From positions 1,364,001 to 1,428,000 of the forward strand of contig CBDFNN010000004.1 of the NCBI GenBank assembly GCA_965250215.1: a stretch of DNA of 64,000 nt, in the 5' to 3' direction. A program made the translations under genes and the position numbers. Numbering within the stretch: position 1 is the stretch's first letter; each line of letters begins with the position of its first letter. The notes under the pieces are model-generated. The model had not been told where the DNA came from and did no database searches. It saw only the letters and a program-made list of their open reading frames with translations. This DNA comes from CBDFNN01 sp965250215. GTDB taxonomy: Bacteria; Bacteroidota; Rhodothermia; Rhodothermales; DATKEJ01. This document shows positions 1 through 9,466 of the stretch, one piece after another.

Positions 1-2799
1 GCCTTTCAAATCCGTTTCCGGAAGCTTTTCTGGACGAATAGCAGCCGACTCACCATTAAGATGGGCCAGGGCAGTTATGTGGGCGTTTACGGTCCATTCA
101 TCTAGGGGCATCGTTGCTTGGGGGGATAGCGTAGTTGCATTTTCCTGGCTGCTATAGATGGAAGCTTCGTTGAGGACGGCCACTCCGATCTCCTTCTGGA
201 GCCAAGATGCAGCGACGATTGCTTCAAGCCGAACCCTTCCATGTTCGTCTTGAGCTGCCTTAAGAAAGAGCTCATCACTGTCGTCAACCTGATGATGCAT
301 GTATCGAAGAACCCTCGTCGCAGCCGATCTCACCCTAAAGTCTTTTGCTTCTAGGGCACTTCTCAGAAGATCTTGGTCCACGTCATTCAAGGCCCAGGTA
401 AGCCAAAGAGCCTCAAGAAGATGATGCTCATATCGTGACGCATTGGAATCTAGACCGTCAACAAAGCCTTTGAGTTTGTTTTTGACCTCTGCATGGTCGC
501 GATCTCTCAGTTCTCTGCGTGTTCTATACCTAGTCCTAAACTCTGGAAGGGTCAAGTTTTGTAAAAGTTCTTCAACACTGGCATCGACGATTTTCGCTGG
601 CTCAACAAGGGGACGCGAAGGGTATGTGATGCGATAGATCCGACCATGAACGTGGTCTCTTAGCGGGTCGCGCGCATTGTGCTGCATGTGACCGATTAGG
701 ATGTTGTGCCAGTCAACGAGATAGAGTGATCCGTCTGGTGCGAACTCCATGTCCACCGGTCTAAAGTTCTTGTCTGTGGCTTTGACCAGATCCAAACGGT
801 GCTTGGTTTGGAAGCCTGTCCCGTCATCGATCATTTGGTGAAGTTTAGTACCAAGAAATCCGATCGTATTGTTGATAATCAGATCACCTTGGACTTCGTC
901 AGGAAAGTGACGGCTCGAGACGAATTCTAATCCTGATGTAGGTCTGACTCGGTGTTCAGGCTCGATCAGATCTTTCGATTTATGAGTGGCTACACCATAA
1001 CGAGATTTGACCGATCCGGGAAGCATCCATCGGACGGCCGGTCCAGAGGTTTCGGCAAAAATATTCTGACCCCACTCATCAAAAGCGATACCCCAGGGAT
1101 TGGGAATAGATAATTGAGCATTCCGCTCCAGATGACGTCGCTGAGGATTATAGCGATAGAATCCACCGTTCGTGGCTCTAACTGGTCCATAAGCCGTCTC
1201 GACATTTGTGTGCAAGAAAACTCCTTCACCCATAAAGATGGCGCCTGAAGGGTCTGCTGCAAAAGCACTTATGGCGTGGTGAGTGTCATGGTCGTCAAAG
1301 CCGCTGAGCAATATTTCCTTCTCGTCGTAGTGATCGTCTCCGTCATTGTCTTTCAAAAGAACGAGGTTCGTTCCCTGCGAGACATAAACTCCTTCTGGTG
1401 CAAATTCGAAACCAATTGGAAGATGCAGACCGTCAGCAAATATTGTTTGTTTGTCGGCCTTATTGTCCCCGTCGGTGTCTTCGAGGATTAGGAGTTTGTC
1501 GTCTGGTTTATGGTCACCCGGTTTGTAATGAGGATAACTGGGCATCACAGCAACCCACAGTCGTCCTTTGTTATCGAAGGACATTTGGACGGGATTGGCT
1601 AGGTCTGGGAATTCCTTCTCGGATGCAAAAAGTTCAATCTTGTATCCCTCTGCAACCTGGATTTCATCCAAGGCTTCTTGGCCGTACAGATAGCTCAAGT
1701 CCTCGTCTGAGTTGCTCGGCTTGTAATTGGTATCGACGGGTGGGAGTACCGTCGTTTTGATGTCTTCTGCAGCTAGGTCCAATACTTCACCCTTGCCAGC
1801 CATCCATATGGCACGATCTCGAATGATCGTCATCTCCTGAAGTTTTTTCAATTCTGAGGGATAATTGTCAGGTCCGAATGGATCGTATCGTCGACCAAAG
1901 ACATGTACGCCGTTCGGAATTTTATAGTCGTTGTGCCATATCCAGTTTTTCTCCGTCACGCCCCCGTGGACCAGATCTCGATTCGAGGTGTCGGCCTTGT
2001 CCTTTCCGAAAACCTCATCTGCAAGGAAGTCAGAAAACTTCCTGTATCCTTGGTCTGTTAGCTGCAGCCCATCTAGGGTGAGGTCGTCGCTCCCTGCAAA
2101 CCATTTCTTTGAAGGGTTGAAGGCATCGACGAAATGAATCGCTCGCTCCAAAGCGAGTTCTCGCATGGCTTCGGTGTACAAAGAAAGTCGTACGTTTTCA
2201 TCTACTCCATCGGGAAGGTCCTGCTTTTCAGAGAGATCCTCAAAAGCAATGGGTGAGACGAGTACCAATCTTGGTGAAGATGATCCATTGTACTTTTGGG
2301 AAAGCGTGTGCTGAACGAAAGCGTCCAGTTCTGATTTGAAACTAGCCAGCCCTTTGGGTCCGTTGTAAGAAGAAACCGAACCGAAGAATGCAAGAACGAC
2401 ATCGGCATCGAGCTTGGTTAACCATTCATCTGGTGTCTCGAAGTGTCCAATGCTTCCTGAATTTGTTGCCAATTCATCGTGAAATTCTTCTCCACCTGGA
2501 AATGCCCATGGAGAGTTTCTGCCCGAATGTGGTCTGAAGCTCGGAGTGTTTCCACCGTCCGCCATATTCCGAATAGTTAGAAGGCTGTCTGGGTAGCGGA
2601 GATGAAGCTCGGTCTCGAAATAGCCATAGTTCATCATGCGCGACGCAAGATTGTTGCCAATAATGACGATGCTGTCATCTTTTCTCAGCTCGGTAGTCTC
2701 TTTATCTGCTTCGCAGCCTAAGAAACTCAGTACAATAATTAGAAAAAGATGTGGCATTCGGCGAGAGGTGAAAAGGTGCCGAGATAGATTATTCGTCAT
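1..2799 (-). CDS. GDSL/SGNH + PVC-type beta-propeller lipoprotein (3' end outside window)
   Basis: This is a partial gene of at least 933 codons that runs off the left edge. The start is taken at 2799 because AGGA lies just upstream; an in-frame ATG at 2757 has no such signal. The N-terminus is a lipoprotein signal (lipobox SFLGC). An SGNH-hydrolase-like segment follows (IVIIGNNLASR near the start, SDDLTLDGLQLTDQGY around residue 240). Next comes a PVC-type 'membrane-bound dehydrogenase' beta-propeller (GRLWVAVMPSYP, EDTDGDNKADK, GEGVFLHTNVET, FAPDGSLYLVDW, GRIYRI) and then HEAT-like helical repeats. The family usually ends in a c-type heme CxxCH domain, which would lie outside the window. 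It probably acts on extracytoplasmic carbohydrate or alcohol substrates; the exact substrate is unknown. Confidence 0.85.
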   Translation of the reverse strand, partial: MTNNLSRHLFTSRRMPHLFLIIVLSFLGCEADKETTELRKDDSIVIIGNNLASRMMNYGYFETELHLRYPDSLLTIRNMADGGNTPSFRPHSGRNSPWAFPGGEEFHDELATNSGSIGHFETPDEWLTKLDADVVLAFFGSVSSYNGPKGLASFKSELDAFVQHTLSQKYNGSSSPRLVLVSPIAFEDLSEKQDLPDGVDENVRLSLYTEAMRELALERAIHFVDAFNPSKKWFAGSDDLTLDGLQLTDQGYRKFSDFLADEVFGKDKADTSNRDLVHGGVTEKNWIWHNDYKIPNGVHVFGRRYDPFGPDNYPSELKKLQEMTIIRDRAIWMAGKGEVLDLAAEDIKTTVLPPVDTNYKPSNSDEDLSYLYGQEALDEIQVAEGYKIELFASEKEFPDLANPVQMSFDNKGRLWVAVMPSYPHYKPGDHKPDDKLLILEDTDGDNKADKQTIFADGLHLPIGFEFAPEGVYVSQGTNLVLLKDNDGDDHYDEKEILLSGFDDHDTHHAISAFAADPSGAIFMGEGVFLHTNVETAYGPVRATNGGFYRYNPQRRHLERNAQLSIPNPWGIAFDEWGQNIFAETSGPAVRWMLPGSVKSRYGVATHKSKDLIEPEHRVRPTSGLEFVSSRHFPDEVQGDLIINNTIGFLGTKLHQMIDDGTGFQTKHRLDLVKATDKNFRPVDMEFAPDGSLYLVDWHNILIGHMQHNARDPLRDHVHGRIYRITYPSRPLVEPAKIVDASVEELLQNLTLPEFRTRYRTRRELRDRDHAEVKNKLKGFVDGLDSNASRYEHHLLEALWLTWALNDVDQDLLRSALEAKDFRVRSAATRVLRYMHHQVDDSDELFLKAAQDEHGRVRLEAIVAASWLQKEIGVAVLNEASIYSSQENATTLSPQATMPLDEWTVNAHITALAHLNGESAAIRPEKLPETDLKG

Positions 2800-3028
2800 T
2801 TCCTGACTTAGGTCCGTTTGTATCATTTCTCTTAGATCGAGTTGGGTTGACTAGCAAGTCTGCATAAATAGCACTTCAAACTAGGAAAACTGTGGGATTG
2901 TAACTCATGCTATTGTCTTCCAGTGGATGAAAGTGAAAAAGAGTGCGCCCGAAAGTCGCCAAAGGTCTCGGTAATTTGTACTATCAGTAGTCATCTGCTT
3001 TTTCTATGCAATTCAATCCTATATCTCA

Positions 3029-4144
3029 ATGAGACCCTTTATAGTTGCTCTTCTTCTCTGCATCCTGTTTCCTCTTGGCTCTCAGGCCCAAGAGCATCAT
3101 CACGAGACAAGGACGATCCAGTTTCCTAATGTAGACGGATACCTCACCTTGAAATTGGACTTACACATGCACTCCGTTTTTTCTGACGGGGCTGTCTGGC
3201 CGAGTATTCGGGTCGAAGAAGCCATACGAGATGGACTTGACGCAATCTCTCTGACGGAGCATCTTGAGTATCAGCCTCATGATGAAGATATTCCGCATCC
3301 GGATCGAAACCGGGCCTATCAGCTGGCTCTCGAGTCTGCAGCGAACAGCGATTTAATTATTATTCCTGGTGCTGAAGTGACACGAGACATGCCACCTGGT
3401 CACAACAACGCCATATTCATCGAAGACGCCAATCCATTGCTTATTGATGACGCCAGAGCGGTCTTCGAGGAGGCGAATCGACAGGGAGCTTTCGTATTCT
3501 GGGACCATCCAAATTGGACTTCGCATAGAGCGGACGGGGTTGCCCGACTTACTGACATGCACCGAGCCTTGATCGCTGATAGTCTTCTCCATGGAATCGA
3601 AGTTGTGAATGAGTCGACCTATTCGGATGAGGCTCTGGAAATAGCATTGGAAAACAACCTGACAATTGTCGCTACCTCAGATATTCATGGCCTGATAGAT
3701 TGGGCTTACGAGCCGCACCAGGGAGGCCACAGGCCGGTAACCTTAGTCTTCGCGGAAGAGAGAAATCTCGAAAGCATGGAAGAGGCCCTCAGAGCTGGCC
3801 GGACGGCAGCTTGGCATAAGAATATTTTGATCGGTAGAGAGGAAAATGTAATGCCGCTGTTTCACAAAAGTCTTCAAATAGAATCTGCAGCCTATGGTGG
3901 GGATACCCAGGTTCTGAAAATCAATTTCGATAATCAGTCGGACGCGACATGGGAGTTGATGAACGAGTCTGAATACCGATTTCATGAAGACACCGATTTT
4001 GTCCGCGTTCCTCCAGGCAAAAGTTCAATCTATGTGAAGACCTTGGAAAGGAAGACTTCTGTCGAATTGCAATTCAATGTTCTGAATATCACGACAGCTC
4101 CAGGAAGTCACCCGACGGTCAAAATACAGGTAAGTGTAGACTAG
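3029..4144 (+). CDS. Secreted PHP-like metal-dependent phosphodiesterase (Sb-PDE type)
   Basis: The 371-residue protein starts with a Sec signal peptide ending at GSQA|Q. The PHP-type metal-binding pattern is present in order: DLHMHS (H46, H48), a TEH (H78), GAEVT (E116), GHNN, FWDHPNW (H160) and TSDIH (D218, H220). This fits periplasmic phosphoesterases of the PHP superfamily, specifically the proteins annotated as Sb-PDE family phosphodiesterases. A beta-rich region of about 90 residues follows the catalytic domain. It stands alone, about 230 bp from the divergent GDSL/PVC gene. The true substrate (organophosphate, phosphodiester or other) cannot be told from sequence. No Shine-Dalgarno is seen before the ATG. 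Confidence 0.8.
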   Translation: MRPFIVALLLCILFPLGSQAQEHHHETRTIQFPNVDGYLTLKLDLHMHSVFSDGAVWPSIRVEEAIRDGLDAISLTEHLEYQPHDEDIPHPDRNRAYQLALESAANSDLIIIPGAEVTRDMPPGHNNAIFIEDANPLLIDDARAVFEEANRQGAFVFWDHPNWTSHRADGVARLTDMHRALIADSLLHGIEVVNESTYSDEALEIALENNLTIVATSDIHGLIDWAYEPHQGGHRPVTLVFAEERNLESMEEALRAGRTAAWHKNILIGREENVMPLFHKSLQIESAAYGGDTQVLKINFDNQSDATWELMNESEYRFHEDTDFVRVPPGKSSIYVKTLERKTSVELQFNVLNITTAPGSHPTVKIQVSVD

Positions 4145-4239
4145 CTTTCTTGCCTTATCGTCTAGGGAATGATCTTTCAACTCCTTGCCCTTGGATAGGT
4201 GTTGAGGAGCATTGAAATTTACAGGTCCGTGTCAGATTT

Positions 4240-4722
4240 TTATTGTAGCTCGTCTAGCAAAGCTTGGCGAAGAGGTCTTATTTCAGCCAAAAGAGATCTT
4301 AGTTCTGGAAGATCTTCCCCGTATTCAAAGGTGACACTCTTATTTTCTCCGTTGCATTCGAGTGTGACATATTCGGCACCTCCGTCAGTACAATCCGGGC
4401 ATCCATAAATTTCGTCCATGGAGCAAAAGACTGCCAAGTTGACTGTCCTTGCGATTCTCTCGAAGCTGGCCGAATCCAGGGAACGCTCAATAAATTTATC
4501 AGGAGGGTCTCGGTCTCGGTCCCATGAACTCAAAATCAATGATTGCTCGCCCTCTTTTATGGTCATATCGGCCTTGCAGTGAAAGAAACAAAATCCGAAA
4601 GAGTAACCATGAAGGATCACGAGGTTTGCCCTATCTCCATCTGAATCATTTCGGCCAATAAACTGGCAAGAAAGGAGGAGGCTCGCGGCAAGAATGGGGA
4701 AAATGTATTTAGTTCTATTCAT
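4240..4722 (-). CDS. Small cysteine-containing lipoprotein, paralog of the upstream frameshifted gene
   Basis: A 160-residue protein with a lipoprotein signal (LLLSC, C19) and a mature part carrying SFGFCFFHCKA and YGCPDCTDGGAEY, i.e. four spaced cysteines. The same two blocks (SFGECGGYCKA, YGCPDCTDRGAEW) occur in the gene just upstream, so the two are tandem paralogs. Its ATG overlaps the end of that gene by 8 bp, which suggests co-transcription. The domain is similar in style to small DUF6438-type secreted proteins, but I do not recognise it firmly. Function unknown. Confidence 0.75.
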   Translation of the reverse strand: MNRTKYIFPILAASLLLSCQFIGRNDSDGDRANLVILHGYSFGFCFFHCKADMTIKEGEQSLILSSWDRDRDPPDKFIERSLDSASFERIARTVNLAVFCSMDEIYGCPDCTDGGAEYVTLECNGENKSVTFEYGEDLPELRSLLAEIRPLRQALLDELQ

Positions 4723-5169
4723 TCTGATTCTGTTGATCTCTTATCGGTCTTAAAATGGTCAGTAATTCTTTCAGTTCTGGTAAGTTTTCGCCATAATTAA
4801 AAGTGACCTTTTTCGAATTCCCGTCGCAATCTATACTAACCCATTCAGCCCCTCGGTCAGTGCAGTCTGGGCATCCATAGATATCATCCATTCGACAAAA
4901 CGCTTTGTGTCGAAAGGAGAATAAAAATCTTGCCACGCTGTTGAGGATAGTTCGTTTTCGAATAATCGAGCCGTGTCTTTGGTGCTCCAAGACGTCAAGG
5001 CCAAGATTTGCCAAGAAGGTTGAACGACAAGCTGAGCCTTGCAGTAACCTCCGCATTCCCCAAAAGAATAGCCAAGTTCGATGGACTCGATATTGGAACC
5101 CTTCTCATTCTGTCCAAAAAGGGTGCAACAATAAATGAGAGTTAAGAGGAATAAAAAGGCAGTTTTCAT
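4715..5169 (-). pseudogene. Frameshifted paralog of the small cysteine-containing lipoprotein
   Basis: Two overlapping frames together make one protein homologous to the next gene. The first runs from the ATG at 5169 with a signal peptide and SFGECGGYCKA, and continues to about DFYSPFDTK. The second frame then supplies AFCRMDDIYGCPDCTDRGAEW and a C-terminus collinear with the paralog (GENLPELKELL versus GEDLPELRSLL). The distance from start to stop is 455 bp, so one base is missing (or two extra) near 4900-4925. No slippery heptamer is visible there, so this is either a real frameshift mutation or a sequencing error. Unshifted, the first frame would end at 4831. Confidence 0.75.
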
Positions 5170-5236
5170 TGCTAAGACTTTTGTCGTTATATAGATCTTA
5201 GTAAGTTTGTTTTATTCCAATTCCACCAAGGCTAAT

Positions 5237-5833
5237 ATGGTTTCTGCCGTCGTACTAGCTGCTGGATTGTCAACGAGAATGGGAGAGCATAAAATGCTCT
5301 TGAAGTTGGGTGACGGTCAAGGCCTTTTGCAACGCGTTTTGCTCAACATCTCTGGGGCTAGATTCTCGGAGATTATTTTGGTTACTGGCCGTGATGCTCT
5401 AGCAATTGGTGTGGAGACAAGAGACTTCGATCTTAGCACCGTTCACAATTCGAATTTCGCAAATGGCCTTAGTACATCCATTGCGACAGGAGTCAAATCA
5501 GTGAGTCCATCTAGTCGTGGCATCGCTCTATGTCTCGGAGATATGCCTATGATCACGGCAAAGGAGTACGATATTCTCATTCGCGAATTTGTGACGGCCT
5601 TTGATAGAAATGTAAAGGCGATCGTAGCGCCGAGCTTTGAAGGGAGACGCGGCAATCCAGTTATTTTCTCTTCAGCCTATCGGGATGGACTGGTGGCGAA
5701 CGAGAATCCGGATGGATGCAAACCGATCGTTATGGCAAATCGAGAACATCTTCGAGAAGTAGAAATGGAAACCGGGCACGTCTTGGTAGACGTGGATACG
5801 CCGGAAGACTTAGGTCTAATAGGTTCTAGATAG
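5237..5833 (+). CDS. MobA/MocA-like nucleotidyltransferase
   Basis: A nucleotidyltransferase of about 198 residues (NTP_transf_3). The N-terminal nucleotide-binding signature VVLAAGLSTRMGEHKMLL, the LGDMPMI metal/nucleotide motif and GRRGNPVIF are all present, as in MocA/MobA enzymes that attach CMP or GMP to molybdenum cofactor. An in-frame ATG at 5207 exists, but the conserved fold begins at 5240, so 5237 (AAGG upstream) is preferred. It is divergent from the small cysteine-protein pair. No molybdoenzyme or other cofactor gene is nearby, so the substrate assignment stays open. Confidence 0.82.
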   Translation: MVSAVVLAAGLSTRMGEHKMLLKLGDGQGLLQRVLLNISGARFSEIILVTGRDALAIGVETRDFDLSTVHNSNFANGLSTSIATGVKSVSPSSRGIALCLGDMPMITAKEYDILIREFVTAFDRNVKAIVAPSFEGRRGNPVIFSSAYRDGLVANENPDGCKPIVMANREHLREVEMETGHVLVDVDTPEDLGLIGSR

Positions 5834-5878
5834 CTAGGGCATTCCGGCTGATTAGGCCGACTGGATTCCTCTAGTTAA

Positions 5879-7678
5879 CTAATTTAGTCGGCCATTCAGC
5901 CAGAATGCTCGTCTCTCAAGTTCTTCCTTGCTGGCGCTTGAATTTATCGCCGACGTCATGCTTGGATCTTGAACAATATTCATGCTCGATGTTTTGTCAG
6001 TTCCTCTCTGCCAATATTCTAAGGAAATCGTGCTAGCTGCCTTAAGGTTTTGAATTCGGTTCAGGGAGACATAGTTGCCACCAACTTTCTTGATGATGTC
6101 ACCTTTGTCGAGACCTGCCTCGTAGAGACTGCTTCCTTCTAAAGGGTAATCTATGATTTCAAGTCCTTCGTCAACTACGTCGAGCCGAGCACCAAGCCAG
6201 GCGCCTCCGGGCTCTCTCAGCGACAATGAAATCCCAACAGAGGACAGGAGGGCAGGGTAGTCTGGCACCTCATGACCACGGATGTAGCTATCAAAGAAGT
6301 TTTTGGCGAAATTCGGGTCATTGGTGTAGTGGCCAAGCGCAATTTCGATGTCGGATACGGTATAGTTCTTTCCGTCTTCTCCAAAGCGAAACCACAAGAC
6401 CTGCATGAGACCGTCGAGGGTCAGGCCAAAGTCGCGGCGTAGAGTGAGATCGAGACCAAGTGCTATTGCAGATCCCCAAGTGTAGTAGGAGATGAAGGTG
6501 TTGCCAAAGTTTGTTGGGTCTATAGAACTCGATGCATCCCGGAACGGAGCACGTTGACTCATTTCGACGGCCGAAAAGTATTTTCTACCAGGGCTATTTG
6601 TTACGGTATTGATTGAAGAAGCCAGGCCGCGAGCGAACTCCTCGTCGCCAATGAGTCCAGCTCTCCTGATCGCAATATTGGTGTAGTAACTCGTAAAGCC
6701 TTCGGCGAACCACAATTCGCCAGACATATTTGCTCTCGTGAAATCGAAGGGTTCAAGAGTCTCTGGACGAATACGTTCGACATTCCACTGATGGAAATAT
6801 TCATGTGAGAGCGTCCTGAGATTACGCATCGCCCCGTCTTTTAGGGAGCGAGTGCTCGCTAGAATGGTTGAATTTCGATGCTCCATTCCATCTCCACTTA
6901 CATAGGGGAGGTAGTCCGCAATAAAAGTATAAGATCCTCCATCATAGGGCGGCACGTCTCCACCAAAAATGTCTATTTGAGCTTGGACTACTTTTTTAGC
7001 CATGTCAGCGTAGTCATCCAATTCCTGTTCTGTCCCCATATGGTGCACCGCCAACTTTATAGTTTGCTCTCCGTCATTTTCGTCGGTGACAGTCCAGGTT
7101 CGCACGCTGTGATTGGATAGCTCGGTGGGCGAATCCATAAAGTACTGAAGATCCGGGGCAGTGTAAGTCAAAGGATTATCTGTTTCATGCAGCTGCGTTG
7201 CAACCTTCCAGGAAGCATCGGCTGGTTCAAAGTGAACTTCGATGGCAAGCTGTTCAAATCCTTTTGCCCATGCAAAAGTCGCCGGGATATTCAGATGTGC
7301 ATGCGATGCGTCGATGCCTGAGTAGGTACCGCCGGCCCGATCTGCAAAGAGGGTATAGGTAAAAATGACTTCCTCGTCTCCAGCATCTTCAATATTCCAC
7401 TGGTAGGGATCAGATCGGGATATTGCCAATTCCTTCCCGCCTTTAGTAGCCGCTTCAACCTTGTATACATTCTTTGCGAACTCGTGAATGGCATATCGTC
7501 CAGGAGACGAGCGGCTCATACGAATCTCGAGAGGACCCTTTTCATGTCCAGCTGGCAAATGCATCTCGATGACAGCCTCGTGGTGAATCGCGTTGGGGAA
7601 TGAGACGAAGTACTGAACGACATCAGCCTCCGGAAAAATAAGAAAGTTTGCTAAGAGTAGACTTGTAAGAATGGACAT
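5879..7678 (-). CDS. M61 family glycyl-aminopeptidase-like metalloprotease with PDZ domain
   Basis: The 599-residue exported protease has a short hydrophobic N-terminal signal, then an M61 N-terminal beta domain. The catalytic domain contains the zinc site SHEYFHQWNVERIRP (H292, E293, H296) and the third ligand region WFAEGFTSYY (E326). A PDZ domain (GLEIIDYPLEGSSLYEAGLDKGDIIKKV) sits near residues 500-570. This is the full domain order and length of M61 peptidases, which trim N-terminal small residues from peptides in the periplasm. An 8-bp inverted repeat (GGCCGACT at 5855-5862, AGTCGGCC at 5886-5893) overlaps its stop codon and may help end transcription. Confidence 0.92.
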   Translation of the reverse strand: MSILTSLLLANFLIFPEADVVQYFVSFPNAIHHEAVIEMHLPAGHEKGPLEIRMSRSSPGRYAIHEFAKNVYKVEAATKGGKELAISRSDPYQWNIEDAGDEEVIFTYTLFADRAGGTYSGIDASHAHLNIPATFAWAKGFEQLAIEVHFEPADASWKVATQLHETDNPLTYTAPDLQYFMDSPTELSNHSVRTWTVTDENDGEQTIKLAVHHMGTEQELDDYADMAKKVVQAQIDIFGGDVPPYDGGSYTFIADYLPYVSGDGMEHRNSTILASTRSLKDGAMRNLRTLSHEYFHQWNVERIRPETLEPFDFTRANMSGELWFAEGFTSYYTNIAIRRAGLIGDEEFARGLASSINTVTNSPGRKYFSAVEMSQRAPFRDASSSIDPTNFGNTFISYYTWGSAIALGLDLTLRRDFGLTLDGLMQVLWFRFGEDGKNYTVSDIEIALGHYTNDPNFAKNFFDSYIRGHEVPDYPALLSSVGISLSLREPGGAWLGARLDVVDEGLEIIDYPLEGSSLYEAGLDKGDIIKKVGGNYVSLNRIQNLKAASTISLEYWQRGTDKTSSMNIVQDPSMTSAINSSASKEELERRAFWLNGRLN

Positions 7679-7896
7679 GTAGAGTAGGTGGTTTGCTCGG
7701 ATGACTTACTGCATCCCTATTTTATTTAATTCTATACTTGATTCACACATGCGTTTCCATTTCGCAATTGAATCTAGTCTTCTTGCTTATCCTTGATCAT
7801 TGGGTCTCCCAGGATTAGATCAATATAATTGACTATGTTCTCGCTACACCAATAGGCGGGGCAACTGCCATTGGAAAACGCGAATTGTGGGCTGGC

Positions 7897-9255
7897 ATGG
7901 ATCGGAGAAAATTTATTGAGACCTCATCGCTTGTGGCGGCAGGTAGCTTTATGGGATCAAATCTAGCTTGCAGGGACGATGGTCCGGTAACTCCTAATCA
8001 GGAGCAGCTCAAGAACTGGGCTGGAAATCTCAGCTACGGCACTACAAATGTCTATTCGCCCAGCAGCCTATCAGAGGTCGTAGAAATAGTTGAACGGAGC
8101 CAGAACGTCAGGGCCTTGGGTTCTCAGCATTCATTCAACAAGATCGCTGACAGTACCTATGCTCTTCTTTCGACTCGAAACATGAAGGGGCTTGCGCTTG
8201 ACAAAGAGGCAAGAACGGTCACCGTAGGTGCGGGAGTTAGGTATGGAGATATTTGTGAGATGCTTGACCAGAATGGATTTGCTTTGCACAATTTGGCTTC
8301 TCTACCGCATATCTCGATTGTCGGAGCCTGCCAAACCGCGACTCATGGCTCTGGCGTTGGGAATAAGATCCTAGCGGATGGCGTGAGATCGTTTGAATTG
8401 GTTAAGGCCGATGGAGAGGTCGTCGAAATATCGCGAGAAAGAGACCAAGAATTATTTGAGGGAGCTCTAGTAGGTCTCGGTTCATTCGGTATTATCACCA
8501 GCATTACTCTAGACTTACAGCCAAGTTATCGAATGAGTCAGTTGGTCTACCAGAATCTCCCAATGCATTCTCTACGTAGAGATTTTGATGCTATCATGTC
8601 AAGTGGTTACAGCGTCAGCCTTTTCACAGACTGGGCAGATGATTCTGTCAATCAAGTTTGGATAAAAAGTCGTGCCAATTCAGATCAATCGATATCTGGA
8701 TTTCAATTTTATGGAGCCACAGCGGCGGATCGAGATCTACATCCGATAATTTCGCAATCTGCGGCGGCTTGCACAGAACAGATGGGTGTCGAAGGAGCTT
8801 GGTATGACCGACTACCGCATTTCAAAATGGGCTTTACTCCGAGTAGTGGTGACGAGCTTCAAGTTGAATATTTCGTTCCAATGGAGCGTGGTCACGATGC
8901 GATGGTAGCCATCGGTCGCCTTAATGAATTCATTACTCCACATTTATTCATTTCTGAGATCCGAACAATCGCTGCCGATAAGTTTTGGATGAGTCCGTTC
9001 TATGAAAAACCATGTGTATCCATCCACTTCACATTCAAGCCAGAATGGGACGAGGTTTTAAGGATTCGACCGATTGTCGAAGATGTCTTAGGACCCTATG
9101 ACCTTCGACCTCATTGGGCAAAGCTTTTCAGTTTCTCCCCGCAAGTCCTCCAGTCGAGGATTAAGCGCCTGGCTGACTTTCGATCGCTTGTATTGGACTT
9201 CGATCCGGATGGTAAATTCCGGAACCAATTTGTCAGGCAATACATTTTTTCTTGA
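7897..9255 (+). CDS. Tat-exported FAD-linked sugar lactone/alditol oxidase
   Basis: A 452-residue VAO-family oxidase related to L-gulonolactone, D-arabinono-lactone and alditol oxidases. The start MDRRKFIETSS at 7897 gives a twin-arginine signal ending in a lipobox-like SNLAC (C25), so it is likely a Tat lipoprotein; a TTG 12 bp earlier is possible. The FAD-binding domain has GSQHSF (H78, predicted covalent FAD site) and ATHGSG, and the C-terminal domain has the RPHWAKLF motif of the family. It probably oxidises sugar lactones or polyols outside the cytoplasm. It is divergent from the M61 protease across about 218 bp. Confidence 0.88.
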   Translation: MDRRKFIETSSLVAAGSFMGSNLACRDDGPVTPNQEQLKNWAGNLSYGTTNVYSPSSLSEVVEIVERSQNVRALGSQHSFNKIADSTYALLSTRNMKGLALDKEARTVTVGAGVRYGDICEMLDQNGFALHNLASLPHISIVGACQTATHGSGVGNKILADGVRSFELVKADGEVVEISRERDQELFEGALVGLGSFGIITSITLDLQPSYRMSQLVYQNLPMHSLRRDFDAIMSSGYSVSLFTDWADDSVNQVWIKSRANSDQSISGFQFYGATAADRDLHPIISQSAAACTEQMGVEGAWYDRLPHFKMGFTPSSGDELQVEYFVPMERGHDAMVAIGRLNEFITPHLFISEIRTIAADKFWMSPFYEKPCVSIHFTFKPEWDEVLRIRPIVEDVLGPYDLRPHWAKLFSFSPQVLQSRIKRLADFRSLVLDFDPDGKFRNQFVRQYIFS

Positions 9256-9466
9256 GCATCTCCCAGACGCGCATTCATGCAATGGCTGTCGTCTTTTGTT
9301 GGTAAAAAAGGTCGATTCGGGGTGGTAAATAGAGTGATTCCGTCGGATTGGAATAACCAAGCTTCCGACGTGATGGCGGATTTCTCATATTATGACACAT
9401 CAATCAAGCAATGATCCTATCACGCTCGATTCGTCGCCTTAATTATCGACACCAAATAACCCCGAT

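Noticed and set aside
1..2755. Several 60-120 codon frames on both strands in the first 2.7 kb
   Set aside because: All are shadows of the single long minus-strand PVC-type gene that leaves the window.
4900..4925. Programmed -1 ribosomal frameshift in the small cysteine-protein gene
   Set aside because: No slippery heptamer or following pseudoknot-like structure is visible; mutation or sequencing error is simpler.
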